Positions 1 to 10,078 of a stretch of DNA of 64,000 nt are shown here, piece by piece. The notes below the pieces were generated by a model. The model saw nothing but the letters and a program-made list of their open reading frames with translations, did not search any database and was not told the DNA's origin. Both the position numbers and the translations under genes were made by a program. The stretch comes from Aphelenchoides besseyi (Eukaryota > Nematoda > Chromadorea > Rhabditida > Aphelenchoididae): contig JAMPIQ010000001.1 of NCBI GenBank assembly GCA_024699855.1, positions 14,260,001-14,324,000 on the forward strand, written 5' to 3'. Each line of letters begins with the position of its first letter. Within the stretch, counting starts at the first letter, position 1.

Positions 1-1169
1 TTTTTTAATCGAAATATTAAAATTAGGATTGGTACGCCACTTAAGTAGAACGATTTGCACTAAACTGAACGTTTAACTGCCTAGTGCGCTAACTTACCAT
101 GCTAACGACCTGAAGAGTTTGAACTTTTTGTTGATGTTCGAAGTCCAATGTATAATAGCTGGAGAAAATGACTATCATTGTGTAGATAAAATAGGCAGTC
201 GCGTGTATAATCGAGAACGGAATGATCAATCGCATACTCACTTGTGTTTCTTGTAATCGAAATTTCGTGGACAGATTGTATCCTTGTAGTTTGCTAAATA
301 GAAGTCGATTAAAAGGCGATCTGATTGCCACACCATTTCATTCGTTTCCATCTAAAAGTTTAGAATCTAATCTCATTGATGCTTGGAACCTCTTCCTACG
401 TAACATAATAAATCATAACATCGAGAATCGCTGTACACAAGTCAGATGCCGATAAAATGCTTATGGAAATTAGAATGACAGCCGAATTGTTCTCGTTGGA
501 GTTGGCTAAACAGTAAGACCGCTTGTCTACGAAATTGTCGTCTCCGAAGATTAACAAAGTCATAAGACCCGCGACAGTGATCTTTAAAAAAGTTTTCAAA
601 AAGAACCCATTACTCAAATTACCATAAAGAAGACCATGAGTTGTCCGAACAATAACTCGTGTTTGATTTCTTTTGTAAATGTCACTCTTGCTCGATCCGA
701 TGTTAAAGCGACGTGAAAGAGATTGAAGCCGATGAAAGCGTACGTGACTGGTACTCGAAAGAACAAGCAACTTATCGGCTTCCAAGAGAAGTGGCAGAAG
801 TTCCCGATGAAAGTGAGTTGTAAAAACTTAAAGTATAAGTGCAGAAGAAGAGAGAATCCTATACCAACAAAATAGAATCCAATTCCAACTGATCCAATCA
901 ACTTAACGACTTCAATGATACGGACGTTTATTTCAACTCACTTTCAAGCTTGGATTCACAATTGCGGCGATTTTCCGAAACCATCGAGTTCGAATTAAGT
1001 AGATCATGGACACAATAGACAGCAGATCGAAGAGAATCTCAAGCCATTGAATGAGCTGAACGTGAAAAAAACTGTGCAAACGAGTTGCCTCACCGCACAA
1101 ATCGACATCAACATTCGTTTCGTTGGCAATATTGTTCGTATCATCGTATAAGATACTCAGCTCAAACAT
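1..1169 (-). CDS. Sra/Srab-like serpentine chemoreceptor, C-terminus outside window
   Basis: Seven-transmembrane receptor, presumably chemosensory. Exons read leftwards from an ATG at 1169: an N-terminal tail with N-glycosylation sequons and a Cys, TM1 (LFDLLSIVSMIYLI), then after a 38-nt intron near 905-942 TM2 and TM3, the latter followed by the basic R-A-R expected after TM3. A 29-nt intron near 565-605 precedes TM4-5. After a longer intron (about 294-400) comes the loop NLSTKFRLQE leading into TM6. That loop is the strongest family clue: Sra, Srab and Srb receptors carry an LSE+FQ-x-x-EN-like motif there. The last donor visible is at 97-91, so TM7 is partly or wholly beyond the left edge. 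An open frame continues upstream of 1169, so the start could lie further right. Confidence 0.72.
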
Positions 1170-1628
1170 CTTTAATATGATGTAGGCATATTCAAAAATT
1201 GAAGTCAAATTTAAAGCCAAGCGTTCGTGTTTGCGTCGAAGCTTTCGAATTTCATTCGCTCAGAAATTCAAGCAGGTGATTTTGTTCAAGATTGTGGATT
1301 GAATTAGAGACATTATGTTTTGATTGACTATCGTATTTCTACACGTAAGCTGAAATAGAATTGACGAGCACAATTGTTCTAAGAATTGGAGGTTCCAGCT
1401 ATTCTGTTCGATCAATGAGCTTTGTTTGAAGGTAAAGCGAATCTTTCATTCCATCAATTTTGATTCAAGCAAACTATCAATCGGATACACTTCAACGGAA
1501 ACTATTCTGCAGCTGCTGAAGTACAAACATACGCTAAAAACCAATTGATCTTTTGTTTATTTGATCCCAACAAATTGTACGGATATAAAGAAAGTTCTCA
1601 CCGATGGTCATCATACAGTTGGCGAAGA
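1170..1628. other. Intergenic space between two divergent genes
   Basis: About 460 bases between the starts of a leftward receptor gene and a rightward aspartic-protease-like gene. It must hold both promoters. I see no RNA gene, repeat or clear TATA box. An open frame running into the receptor exon from 1220 could be extra 5' coding sequence. Confidence 0.5.
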
Positions 1629-2983
1629 ATGACATCTTTGTCAATTATCATTCTTTTCTTCCTTGTTCTAACCATAGTGATCGTTGAGTCTAGCAGTAAC
1701 CATCACAAACATCGGCATAATAAACTTCATCAAAGAGCTCATCGATCTAATGGACGTCATAGAACCGTCAATAAAGGTAAGTTATCATTGTGCAAATGAG
1801 TCCAACAATCAATTTCGATTAGCTGCTGCAAAAAAGACAAAGGACGATGGATTTGTGGTTATGAAACTGCAAAACGAACAAGACGTGATTTTTCGAAGTA
1901 AGCAAACTTTTTAGATCTTACAACATAATTTTCAGCCACACTCAATATCGGAAGCCCAATGCAGACAATTGAATCAGTCTTTCACACGGGATGCATTTTC
2001 ACCCGATTTCCAAAAGCTGGATGCACGTCGACTGGACGATTCAAACAAACCGTTTGCAAACAAAACACTTACAATCCAGACAAATCAAAAACTGCCATTA
2101 AAGGTCAAACGTACAGCATGCCGGAATCTGATTTCACTTATTTTGGATCGAGCGGACTAAATTACTCCGAAACTTTACGAGTGAGTTTGTTGTAACGTAC
2201 CGTATTTGAGTAGAATATTTAGTTTGGTCAAACAGAAGACGGTCAGATGTTTGTTATTCCTCGTCAATCCATTGGAGCGTCAACAAAGCTGTGGAAGTTT
2301 GATCACGCAGCTTTTTGTGCGGCCCCCAGTTATTCGTGGTTCAAATCAAGTTTTCGCGAAATGGTCGATCAGCAACTTCTGAGTCGACCGATTATGGTCA
2401 CTGCATTGAAGTCGTGCAACAAAAACTGCCATTCAATAGACGACGGTGGAGTTGTGACTTTTGGCGCTTATGACACAAAAAACTGTCAAGCACAAATCGT
2501 CACTTGGGCACAAGCATCGCTGAGTTCGTGGAAATGGGAGTTCAAAATGAATTCCTTCGCAATGAACGGAAAACCGATTTCAATTGGAAATGCAATTTTA
2601 GCATTGAACACCGGAAATTCCGTATGTTTAAAGAATGTCTACAATATTCAAACATCGTCTTTTAGTATCTTAACATACCCAACACACTGATGTCACGTGT
2701 TATTAACGAGCTAAAAGCTGAGAAACACAACGGCTTCTTGACTGTAGACTGCAACTCGAAGTTCTCGTTCAGTTTTGCTTTCGGCAACTCACTACCGTTG
2801 GCTTTGGATCAAGATCATTTGATTCTGAAACATCAAAACGTTTCTGGTCGTTGTGTTTTGGCGATAAACGAAAACAAAGATGTGAATCATGTGTTCGTCT
2901 TGGGCGCTGCTTTTCATCGTAAATATTGTGTAATTCACGAGATGGATAAACGTCGCGTCGTCTTTACTTTAAACAAGTACTAA
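1629..2983 (+). CDS. Secreted aspartic-protease homologue (A1 fold) lacking both catalytic Asp
   Basis: Five exons (about 1629-1776, 1823-1897, 1936-2180, 2223-2621, 2666-2983) with introns of 38-46 nt. The product begins with a hydrophobic signal peptide, followed by a His/Lys/Arg-rich stretch. The pepsin fold is recognisable from the N-lobe sequence LNIGSPMQ, the mid-region VVTFGAYD (family: ITFGG.D), the C-lobe site followed by YLNIP, and the late HVFVLGAAF (family: WILGD.F). The first DTG is VFHTG, with His codon 1983-1985; the second is LNTGNS, with Asn codon 2607-2609. The active site of this family needs both Asp residues, so it should not be an active pepsin-type enzyme. AATAAA at 3037 is the likely poly(A) signal. 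Related copies lie at 7809 and 38669. Confidence 0.82.
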
Positions 2984-3615
2984 GAAGTATGTTTCTATTT
3001 GGACGTAGTGATTTGCGGATTATGGACTAGATGTCGAATAAAAGTGAACGTTGTTGGTTTATTTGAACATTGGCCTTCAAGAACAATGGCTAGGAGTTAC
3101 AAATCAGACCAAGAAAATGAAAGTAAATTTGTGGTTAAAACATCGAACGGCGACGTTGAGAAGAGGTGATGTTTGATTTTTCCACTGGTGTCAAATGTTT
3201 AACACCAACGCGATTTGATTGAGCGTTTGATGAATGAGTACAGTTCTCCGAGATGGCCATAACCTACAATTGTTGTCAATGCAAAGATCAGAACTTTCAA
3301 TTCTAAAAACAAGTGGTTGTGTTTTCAGACGCTGCAAGCGACGAATTATAGTAAATAAGCCAAAAATAGAGGTGTTATGAAGTTAACAGTTTAACCTTTA
3401 AATTCAATCAGAAAGTCTGGCTTTTGGTTATTTCAGTCATGCTCTACACTCGATCCCCTTCCAACATCAACCCAAATAGTTTCTCTAACAAGAACACGGA
3501 AGTTCATAAGCTCCTTAATTTTAATTACTACGTCAAAGAATATGAAAATACTTTTAGTTCCTGTTTGCAAATCTTGGAATTTTTATCACAAAATTGAACT
3601 TTGTCGAAGTTCAGA
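2984..3615. other. Convergent 3' intergenic region
   Basis: Lies between the ends of a rightward and a leftward gene. It holds an AATAAA for the rightward gene at 3037-3042. No open frame, tRNA or repeat is evident in the rest. Confidence 0.5.
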
Positions 3616-4972
3616 CTATTGACTTCGCTACACACAACGTTAGCAAATCAAATAATCACGTATTCAAACATAAAGACCTTACCGTCACAATTCCATTCCA
3701 TCCACTTGAGAGATACGGCCGACGCCCAATACACCATTTGATAAGGTCGATTAGAGCTCTTCGGTAGGAACTAATGAAGTAGATACTTATAATTGGATTC
3801 AAAAACGGGAAAATCATGAAGGAATAGAAAAGAATCATGAATGACTTTTCTTTATAAAACTCGGCTTTAATTCCAATGTACAGGAAGATTAGCGAGCCGC
3901 CAGTGATAATCAATGGACAGAGAGCCTAATAAGCAATTAGCTTATTAGCATCAATCAAACGTTACCTGCAATCCAATAGTCAATGTTAACTGCCGTCCAA
4001 TCAATCTCGATCGTTCGGTCATGTGCATCAGATGAGATTTGCTAATCAAAACGTAGAGTCGATAGCCACAGAAAATTACTGCACTATAAGAATAAAGTAT
4101 CTAAAGCAAGTTGTTTCGAACATAAAACTTCTCAATTACCATCGCCAGTCCTAAAAACAGTTTTCGTGTAAGTTATACTCCTAATCCCTACCGTAAAACC
4201 ATCCACGAATCAGAAAGTTTCGAAGCTAAAATCGAAGTGCTTAATAAGTGAATTGCTAGCTTAATTTTTGCCAACCGAACTATCAAAGCAAACGTACTAT
4301 TACCCCGGCTTCGCCTTCAGACTGAATAGCCGTGAAAGAAGGCATTGGACGAAGACAGTTAAGATCCCGGTCTATCAATTGCACATTTACAGCGTAGAAA
4401 TCAGCCGAAATGTAAGCGTATGTAAATGATGAGTACGCGGCCAATAGCGCCGCTACAAAGCACAGGCTAAGAAATTGCCATAAACGCAGTTGATAATCCC
4501 TATATTTATACAAATAAGAATCAACTTCAAGGGCTTACCAACAAACAGCAAAGTAGCGATAGAGGAACGGCACAATACCAAAAGCGAAGGAAAAATCGGC
4601 CATAAACGTTTCCAACGCACTTAAATAGTGTAAATTTCCACCGGCAAAAATTGGCCAATCGGCTACCAAGTATGGTAAGAAGCCATCAAAGTTGAACGTT
4701 TGCTGATCGTTTTCAAGTGTTGGACGCTAAAACTCAATGGTTACCGAACCTCTTAACTTTAAACTTACAATTCCAATTAAGAACTGACACCACGCACTTG
4801 AGAAGTCGATTGCTGTTGTTGTGTAAAGAATAAGTTTATATTGACGCATCAAAACTGGTGTTCGATAGCGTATGAAGGCAAGAAGAATTAGATTCAGCAC
4901 GGTGACAGGAACAATGTACAGAAACAAAATGACTCTGTGGACTAAACTCGGACAGTTATGCGCTTCACTCAT
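3616..4972 (-). CDS. Serpentine chemoreceptor, Str/Srj superfamily
   Basis: Leftward seven-transmembrane receptor. Start chosen at the ATG at 4972 (MSEAHNCPS), giving a short extracellular tail, TM1 and TM2. Later exons give the TM3 signature VPFLYRYFAVCW, an extracellular loop with Cys, the TM6 entry GLQALCPL, and the TM7 motif NPIISIYFISSYRRAL, which matches the P-x-x-x-x-Y-R end typical of Str/Srj/Srh-type receptors. The final exon adds only RSQ and stops at 3616-3618 after a GTAAGG donor and TGTGTAG acceptor. The TM3 and TM6 motifs are shared with the receptor at 53919, so the two are probably paralogues. No ligand can be inferred. Confidence 0.78.
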
Positions 4973-5579
4973 TGTCAAGCAATCAATAGAATACGATACG
5001 GTTATGACAAATGCTCGTACTAGATGTCAATGTTCGATGAACAAAGCTGCACGTTCCTATTAATACTAACTACCTTGTTGATATCCCAAGAAGTCAGGTC
5101 TATTTCAACGTCCAAATGATTCTGTTAACTCTGGTCTTAAATTGAATTGTCCGAGCGCGGTAATCAGATTGAAATCAATGTTCGAAATATGTGTTAATCT
5201 TGATTTCCAGTTTTTATTGCAATTTGATTAGAAAGATCGGCTTCTATTCGTATAACTTTCTCAAACGATATCGCGTTCAATTTTTGGGATGCAAACTCGC
5301 AAGCCCAAAGATTCAGGAATCGCCATTTGGTTGGCCAATTTCACGAGCAGTTGTAGGAAAGTAATGAGAAATGAATCTGTTCTTTGTTTCACATTTTGTT
5401 CCTGACAAGAAGAGGTCTCACTGTTCGTAAGGTGGGGGCGTTTTCTGTAGACAGAAACCGGAACGAGTTCTGGCGCAACAATTTTCCATTCAGTATCAAA
5501 TTCCTTTTTAGGTGTTCAGTCGTCAGTAGTCAAAAATGCTGTCAGTCGACGGCTGCACCCAATTTGTTCAAAAGGTGTA
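4973..5579. other. Intergenic region between divergent receptor and transporter genes
   Basis: About 600 bases containing upstream regions of both genes. Short open frames at 5384-5580 look non-coding, since they lack family motifs and run into the 5' side of the transporter. No RNA gene or repeat seen. Confidence 0.4.
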
Positions 5580-7472
5580 ATGAGCGAAAAAGATCGAGCA
5601 ATCGAAAGTGAGTAGGAGCTTTGAATATTTTGCTTTAAAAACATTAAAATTTCTAGATGATCAATCAATTAGTAAACTTGAACTCGAAATTACGAGACCG
5701 CAATCATATCGTCGACCGGTTTTGCTTGGCCTCTGTTTGGCATGTGCTTCGAATTTTCAAATTGGATATTCAATTACCTTCATGAATGCCACAGTAACAA
5801 AGTTTCAAACTTTTTTGAACCAGTCATCGATTAGTAGAGGTTGAAATGAGTGTTCTTCCTTCATTTTACTGTTTTTCAGGTTATGGACCGATGAGTGAGT
5901 CAACGTACGATTTTACTTGGGGATTATTTTTAAATCTATGGCTAATGGGGTTTGGCCTTGGCGTATGGTTAAATCCTTTTTTCAACGACAAATTGGGCCG
6001 AAAAAGTAACGCAAATTTTTGTTCTTCGACTACACGTTTGCTTAGCCGGTTTTCTGTGGATGAACATCTTAAGTGCAATTGGATCAGTGCTTCGTTGTTT
6101 GAGCGTCTTGACAGGAATCTACGAATTACTACTCATTGGTCAGTTTACAGCTGCAATTGCTGTAGCTGTTACTTACCAATCTCTTATACTATTGCTACAA
6201 GAATGCTCTCCAACATCTGTTCGTGGTCTCTTGTCGTGTTGTTCTGAGAGCGCTGTAGCAATTTTCTCGATCGTTGGCACGTTCATAGGCATCGAAGCAG
6301 TTCTCGGACATAATCTTCTTCTGGTTGTTGGATTCGCGTTGATACCGAGTATAATCGGCGTAATCGTGCTTCTACCAATGCAAGAATCTCCAAAGTTTCT
6401 TTTATGTTTTCGGCATAATCGTGATGCAGCAGCTCGATCAATTCGTTTCTATCACGTAAGTCAAGAAGGATATTTCCAAGCTCAAGTAAAGTTTCCAAAT
6501 CTTATGAATCTAAGTGATAATAGCCCATAATATTGACAAGAAATGTTCTTGATCAGAAATTATATTGCAGGGAAAGAACGCAAATGTTGACGAAGTTTTG
6601 GAAGCGATAGAAAAAGTGAGCAAATAGAATCCAGCATTAACTTGTTTATGGTATTGAAGGAAGATGAACAAGAATCAAGAGGTGAATCCTCATACGCCAA
6701 AATACTTACTACACCGCATTTACGCAAAGCCATATTACTCGGACTTATGGCATTACAAGTGGGTTATTTACAAGTAAACTGTGATTCTGGTCGATGTTCA
6801 GCAAACAACCGTTCTTTGGGTTATTTTCTTTTCTTCAACGTTTTTTCTTCAAGAGATGCAAATTGATTCTCGAATGGCAAGTTGGGCGTCGACAGCTGTG
6901 GTATTCTTGTACGCATTAGGTTCCATAATCGGCAGTTCAGTTGTTGATCGGTTTGCATTTTAAATGATCCTGCTGTAGTTGATAGTAATTTAGCTTTGGT
7001 CGACGAAAACTACTTTTACCTTCTGCTTTCACAGCATTAATGTTTTTGTGTCTTTACGTGCTATGTGCTCTGCTAAAGTTAGGTTATGGATGTATATTAA
7101 GTCTTCTGAGCTACACATTTATTTATGGATTTGGTACTGGGCCTGTGTGCTGGTTCATAGGAAGTGAGCTGATAACACAAAAACATCGATCAAGAGTGCA
7201 GGTTTCTATCCAACGATCAGATCTTTAAGTGGTATTTATTGAAGGTTCTTAACTACTTCATAAATATGATCATAACTATTGGCCTGACGAGCACTATTAT
7301 ACCATTGTTCAAAACAATTGGACTATCTGCTTTCATTGTACTGTACATTCTACCCGGATTTGCATCGCTTTTTGTTCTTTACAAAAAGTTGCCCGAAACC
7401 AGAGGACGCGAAATCCACGAGATCGTTAGTGAACTCAAAGGCCAAACAAAAGATCACTTGTTGACTAACTGA
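5580..7472 (+). CDS. SLC2-like (GLUT family) sugar transporter
   Basis: Twelve-TM major facilitator transporter; facilitated hexose or polyol movement across the plasma membrane is the family role, substrate unknown. ATG 5580 opens MSEKDRAIES; introns of about 40-45 nt follow. Diagnostic pieces: KLGRK followed after splicing by TGFLWMN (family G-R-R/K after TM2), PMQESPKFLL at the end of TM6 (family PESPR), QTTVLWVIFFSSTFF in TM7 (family Q-x-x-G-x-N-x-x-x-Y, here altered), DRFGRRKLLL after TM8, and LPETRGREIHEI at the end (family PETKG). The apparent frame change near 6010 is a 41-nt intron, not damage. Length near 480 residues matches the family. The weak TM7 motif suggests a divergent substrate. 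Confidence 0.88.
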
Positions 7473-7763
7473 TTGTTATAAACTTGTTTTAGACATAAGA
7501 ATTTATAGACATGACTGTTCGTTTTACCATACACTCAAAGATCAATTTTGAATGATCGAATGTATCATAGAAAACCCACATGTGAACCGTTCGTTTCTTA
7601 TCAAAGGCTGACCTCAATTACAATAATTTTTTCATCGTTTTAGTCAAAAAAAGTTGATTTTAATAGTGTGCTGTACCAATTCAGAGAAGTTGATCAAAAA
7701 TTGTAGGAGATTTAGATCAAATGTTATCAACGGCACCGTTGCTTAATAATGACAATTTTTGAA
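7473..7763. other. Intergenic region
   Basis: Nearly 300 bases between the transporter stop and the TATA box of the next locus. A/T-rich; no gene, repeat or structured RNA recognised. Confidence 0.4.
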
Positions 7764-7770
7764 TATATAA
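7764..7770 (+). promoter_or_regulatory. TATA box (TATATAA)
   Basis: TATATAA lies 39 bases before the ATG at 7809, a spacing expected for a TATA-driven promoter with a very short 5' leader. Inference from position and sequence only. Confidence 0.45.
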
Positions 7771-7808
7771 GGCTATTGCTCGGAGCTACTTTTTATCAAG
7801 CAGTCAAA

Positions 7809-8611
7809 ATGCGATTTCTTCTTTCATTTGTTCTTTTGGTAGCGATTAGTGCAAACAAACTTCCGTGTCCCGGAAAATCTTCGTCTTTTTCTATTGACAA
7901 GTAGGAAACGTAATGATGTACATGAGCTTATCTTTTTGCAGATTGAGCTTCGAATCCTTGACCAACGCTCATTCCGCCAGTGGATTGATTGCCAATCGAG
8001 TCGATAGCCAATGGATTGAAGTTCCAAATGTCGTTTATGATTCCATCTTGGACACATTGAAAGCTTAATTACTGGGACGTTTCTACGGAGTTTCATGCAG
8101 TGCAAAAGCAATCAAATCGTATCCGGACTTTGTCTTCAGTGTAAACGGCAATGAATTACGTATTGCAGCTGCTGCTTACGTGAATCAAGTAAGTGAATGC
8201 AAACGTAAAACAGAAGACATTTGTATTGCAGAAATCTGAATCGAAAGGATTTGCGAACTTTTCATTATGAATCGTCCGCAATTCAATCCCGACTATGTTT
8301 TTCCACATGTCTTTGCCGCTGAAGTCTGTCCGTTAACCAACGAAGAAAAACCGCTTCTTAAACACAGAATGATCACTCCCTGGTGTCACAGTTACGCTTG
8401 TGTTCACATGAAACTTTCTCAACGCTTCAATGCTAACGACCCGCTTTGCCATCGTTACGAATGCAAATTTTTCAAACGTTTTACACGCTTTGGCGCCAGT
8501 AAAAAGCCAATTACTCCGTGGTGTCATCGCTACGAATGTTTGAATCCCAAACGACTTCAACGATCTTCATCAAGCAAGAAAACAGTTCCGTGTCATAACT
8601 ACGGTTGTTAA
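7809..8611 (+). pseudogene. Broken aspartic-protease C-lobe homologue with C-H-x-Y-x-C tail
   Basis: Starts with a good signal peptide (MRFLLSFVLLVAISA), then after an intron at about 7900-7940 aligns only with the C-terminal lobe of the protease homologue at 1629: SIDKLSFESLT, IEVPNVVYDSILDTLKA, YGVSCS, PDFVFSVNGNELRI. The N-lobe is missing and the position of the second catalytic Asp is Arg. The reading frame is broken twice: an in-frame TAA directly after DTLKA (near 8066), with homology continuing straight on, and a shift near 8262, after which frame and homology resume (DYVFPHVFAAEVC). Splice sites that would remove either break were not found. The tail has no counterpart in the relatives. 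Either a pseudogene or a sequence with two errors. Confidence 0.65.
8384..8608 (+). repeat. Four C-H-x-Y-x-C peptide repeats in coding frame
   Basis: The last 75 codons of the broken protease homologue hold CHSYAC, CHRYEC, CHRYEC and CHNYGC, three of the four preceded by a P-W or P-L or V-P. The units are separated by 13-19 residues that include KR, KR and KK dibasic pairs. No stop interrupts this part of the frame, so it is the best preserved section of the locus. Not a motif I can assign to a known family. Confidence 0.6.
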
Positions 8612-8832
8612 ACAAACACAAAACTTACAAGCATCTTGGTTAACGATCCAGAAGCTTGCTAGCGTTTAAAGTTAATAAAAACGTTACAACCACTTTCGGT
8701 TGTTCATTTAATACAAAACCGTTTCTATATCAAAACAAAAAACTACTTGAAGAGCGTTTATTTATATCACGATTCACAAAAGAATAAGTAAAATTGTTTG
8801 GAATTCGGTTTATGTTTGCAAAAAAAGATGCT

Positions 8833-8905
8833 CGACCACGATCGGATTCGAACCGACAATCTTCTGCTCCGTAGGCAGACGCGTTATCCATTGCGCCACG
8901 CGGCC
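8833..8905 (-). tRNA. tRNA-Arg (anticodon ACG)
   Basis: A 73-base cloverleaf on the minus strand. The 5' arm GGCCGCG pairs with CGTGGTC (two G-U pairs) followed by discriminator G. The D arm carries GGCGCAATGGAT, the anticodon stem TCTGC/GCAGA encloses the 7-base loop CTACGGA with ACG, and the T arm has GGTTCGAATCC. A34 would be read as inosine and decode CGU/C/A. No intron. A short open frame over the same bases is not a protein gene. Confidence 0.93.
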
Positions 8906-8989
8906 ACACAAGCACGATCACGAGAAGTGGACCACAACAAAAACGCGTGGGTAGAGGTCAACAGATTGCTTTGAACAAGATCCGAGTAG

Positions 8990-9245
8990 TTCTTCCGCTT
9001 CCCGATTGAGAATTCGACGAACGCGAAAAACGAAACCAAGTATCGGGTTGACTACGGAGATCCTCGTTCGAACAAATTCGGATCACTTGAAAAGCTGATC
9101 AAGTTCTACAAGGTCTGTTTCTCTTCTCCATCTAATTCGATTGCTTTAGACGTATCCATATCTCAACAACTTCACTGGGGAGATCGAAGACTTTCCGGTT
9201 TGGTTACCGTGCGTTCGTCCTTTCGTTCAATGGCAAAAGAAGTGA
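8990..9245 (+). pseudogene. 3' fragment of an SH2-domain gene
   Basis: Two exons joined over a short intron at about 9114-9150 read FFRFPIEN, then KYRVDYGDPRSNKFGSLEKL, then TYPYLNN and FPVWLPCV before a stop at 9243-9245, with AATAAA at about 9258. The second half of an SH2 domain is recognisable: the strand around the +YRVD, then F-G-S-L-x-x-L-I-x-F-Y. The first half with the FLVR Arg is absent: only about 85 bases separate this from the tRNA gene and its frames carry stops. It may be a truncated copy, or the 3' end of a gene whose 5' part was displaced. Confidence 0.45.
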
Positions 9246-9313
9246 TTGTGCAGTCGGTCAATAAACACTGTGAATTAATATGCCTGTTTATTGATACTAA
9301 GAAAGTGGAGAGA

Positions 9314-10024
9314 TTACAATCCGACCGGCAATCCCGATCCCAATTGACCGAGAAGTTGGTCGAGAACCTTTTGCAATTGAGGGATCAGTTGTTGGACGAA
9401 ATCCAACGGCAACACACCCTCCGGGATTCCCAACAGTCCGGTGAGATTGTTCAAGACGGGATTCAAGATGTCGACCACTCCACCGACCAAGCCGGTGACA
9501 TCGCCCAAGAGTTGCTCCAACAATCCGCTGACATCTCCGAGCAATTGATCCAAAAGCTTCTCGACGGCCGCCAACAGTGCTTTAAGGAAGGGAACCAAGT
9601 CGACGTTCGATGGGATGTTCAGAATATTTCTCAACTCCTCCAACAATCCATCAAGACCACTGCCCGATCCACTGCCACCTTCCAACGGCAACAACGAGTC
9701 GACAGTGCAGGTGATTTGAGTGAGAATCGAATCCAATTGAGTCAAGATGGAGAGCAATTGGACGAATTGGGCGGGATCGACGGCTCCGGGCAAGTTGAGC
9801 AGTTTGACGATCTTGGTCAACGTTCCGGGTTGTTTGCAGCCGCCCAACAGACCAGTGACTTCGCCAACCACTGGTTGAGCATTTCCGACCACTCCATCGA
9901 CGGTTCCCAGCACGTTTCCGACAAGATTGCCGAGCAGTGGAGATCCCTGACCGTTGGCCACTGGAGAGGCCTGAGTCGAGATGATGAGAAGACAAAAGAA
10001 GACGGCGATTGAAGTACGAGACAT
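9314..10024 (-). CDS. Secreted Leu/Gly-rich repetitive protein, function unknown
   Basis: Single-exon gene reading leftwards. ATG at 10024 opens a clear signal peptide (MSRTSIAVFFCLLIISTQA). The mature part, about 215 residues, is rich in Leu, Gly, Val and Gln and made of imperfect units such as LLGNLVGNVLGTV, LLDQLLGDVSGLL, LLEQLLGDVTGLV and VLDQLLGQLGSGL, with only two Cys (GGCKQPG and ITCTVD). The pattern suggests amphipathic helices. A TATA box at 10071-10078 lies about 47 bases upstream of the ATG, which argues for highly expressed or stage-specific transcription. I do not recognise the family. The opposite strand is also open for 270 codons, a by-product of the biased composition. Confidence 0.75.
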   Translation of the reverse strand: MSRTSIAVFFCLLIISTQASPVANGQGSPLLGNLVGNVLGTVDGVVGNAQPVVGEVTGLLGGCKQPGTLTKIVKLLNLPGAVDPAQFVQLLSILTQLDSILTQITCTVDSLLPLEGGSGSGSGLDGLLEELRNILNIPSNVDLVPFLKALLAAVEKLLDQLLGDVSGLLEQLLGDVTGLVGGVVDILNPVLNNLTGLLGIPEGVLPLDFVQQLIPQLQKVLDQLLGQLGSGLPVGL

Positions 10025-10070
10025 TTCAGCGGAAAGAACTGATGATGATTGACTGTCCTTCAACTGCCGC

Positions 10071-10078
10071 TTTTATAG
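10071..10078 (-). promoter_or_regulatory. TATA box (CTATAAAA)
   Basis: Minus-strand CTATAAAA about 47 bases before the ATG of the Leu/Gly-rich secreted protein gene. Confidence 0.5.

Noticed and set aside
5990..6050. Frameshift in the sugar transporter
   Set aside because: A 41-nt intron with GTAACG donor and GCTTAG acceptor restores the frame and the family motif.
8060..8075. Stop codon readthrough or recoding at TAATTA (also seen as TAATTA near 30021)
   Set aside because: TAA ends many intact genes here. The second case is removed by a plausible intron and the first is accompanied by a frameshift, so pseudogenisation is simpler.
8730..8921. 63-codon open frame on the minus strand
   Set aside because: It overlies the tRNA-Arg gene on the same strand; the cloverleaf explains the sequence.
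9200..10012. 270-codon plus-strand open frame
   Set aside because: It is antisense to the Leu/Gly-rich secreted protein, which has signal peptide and TATA box; the plus frame has none.
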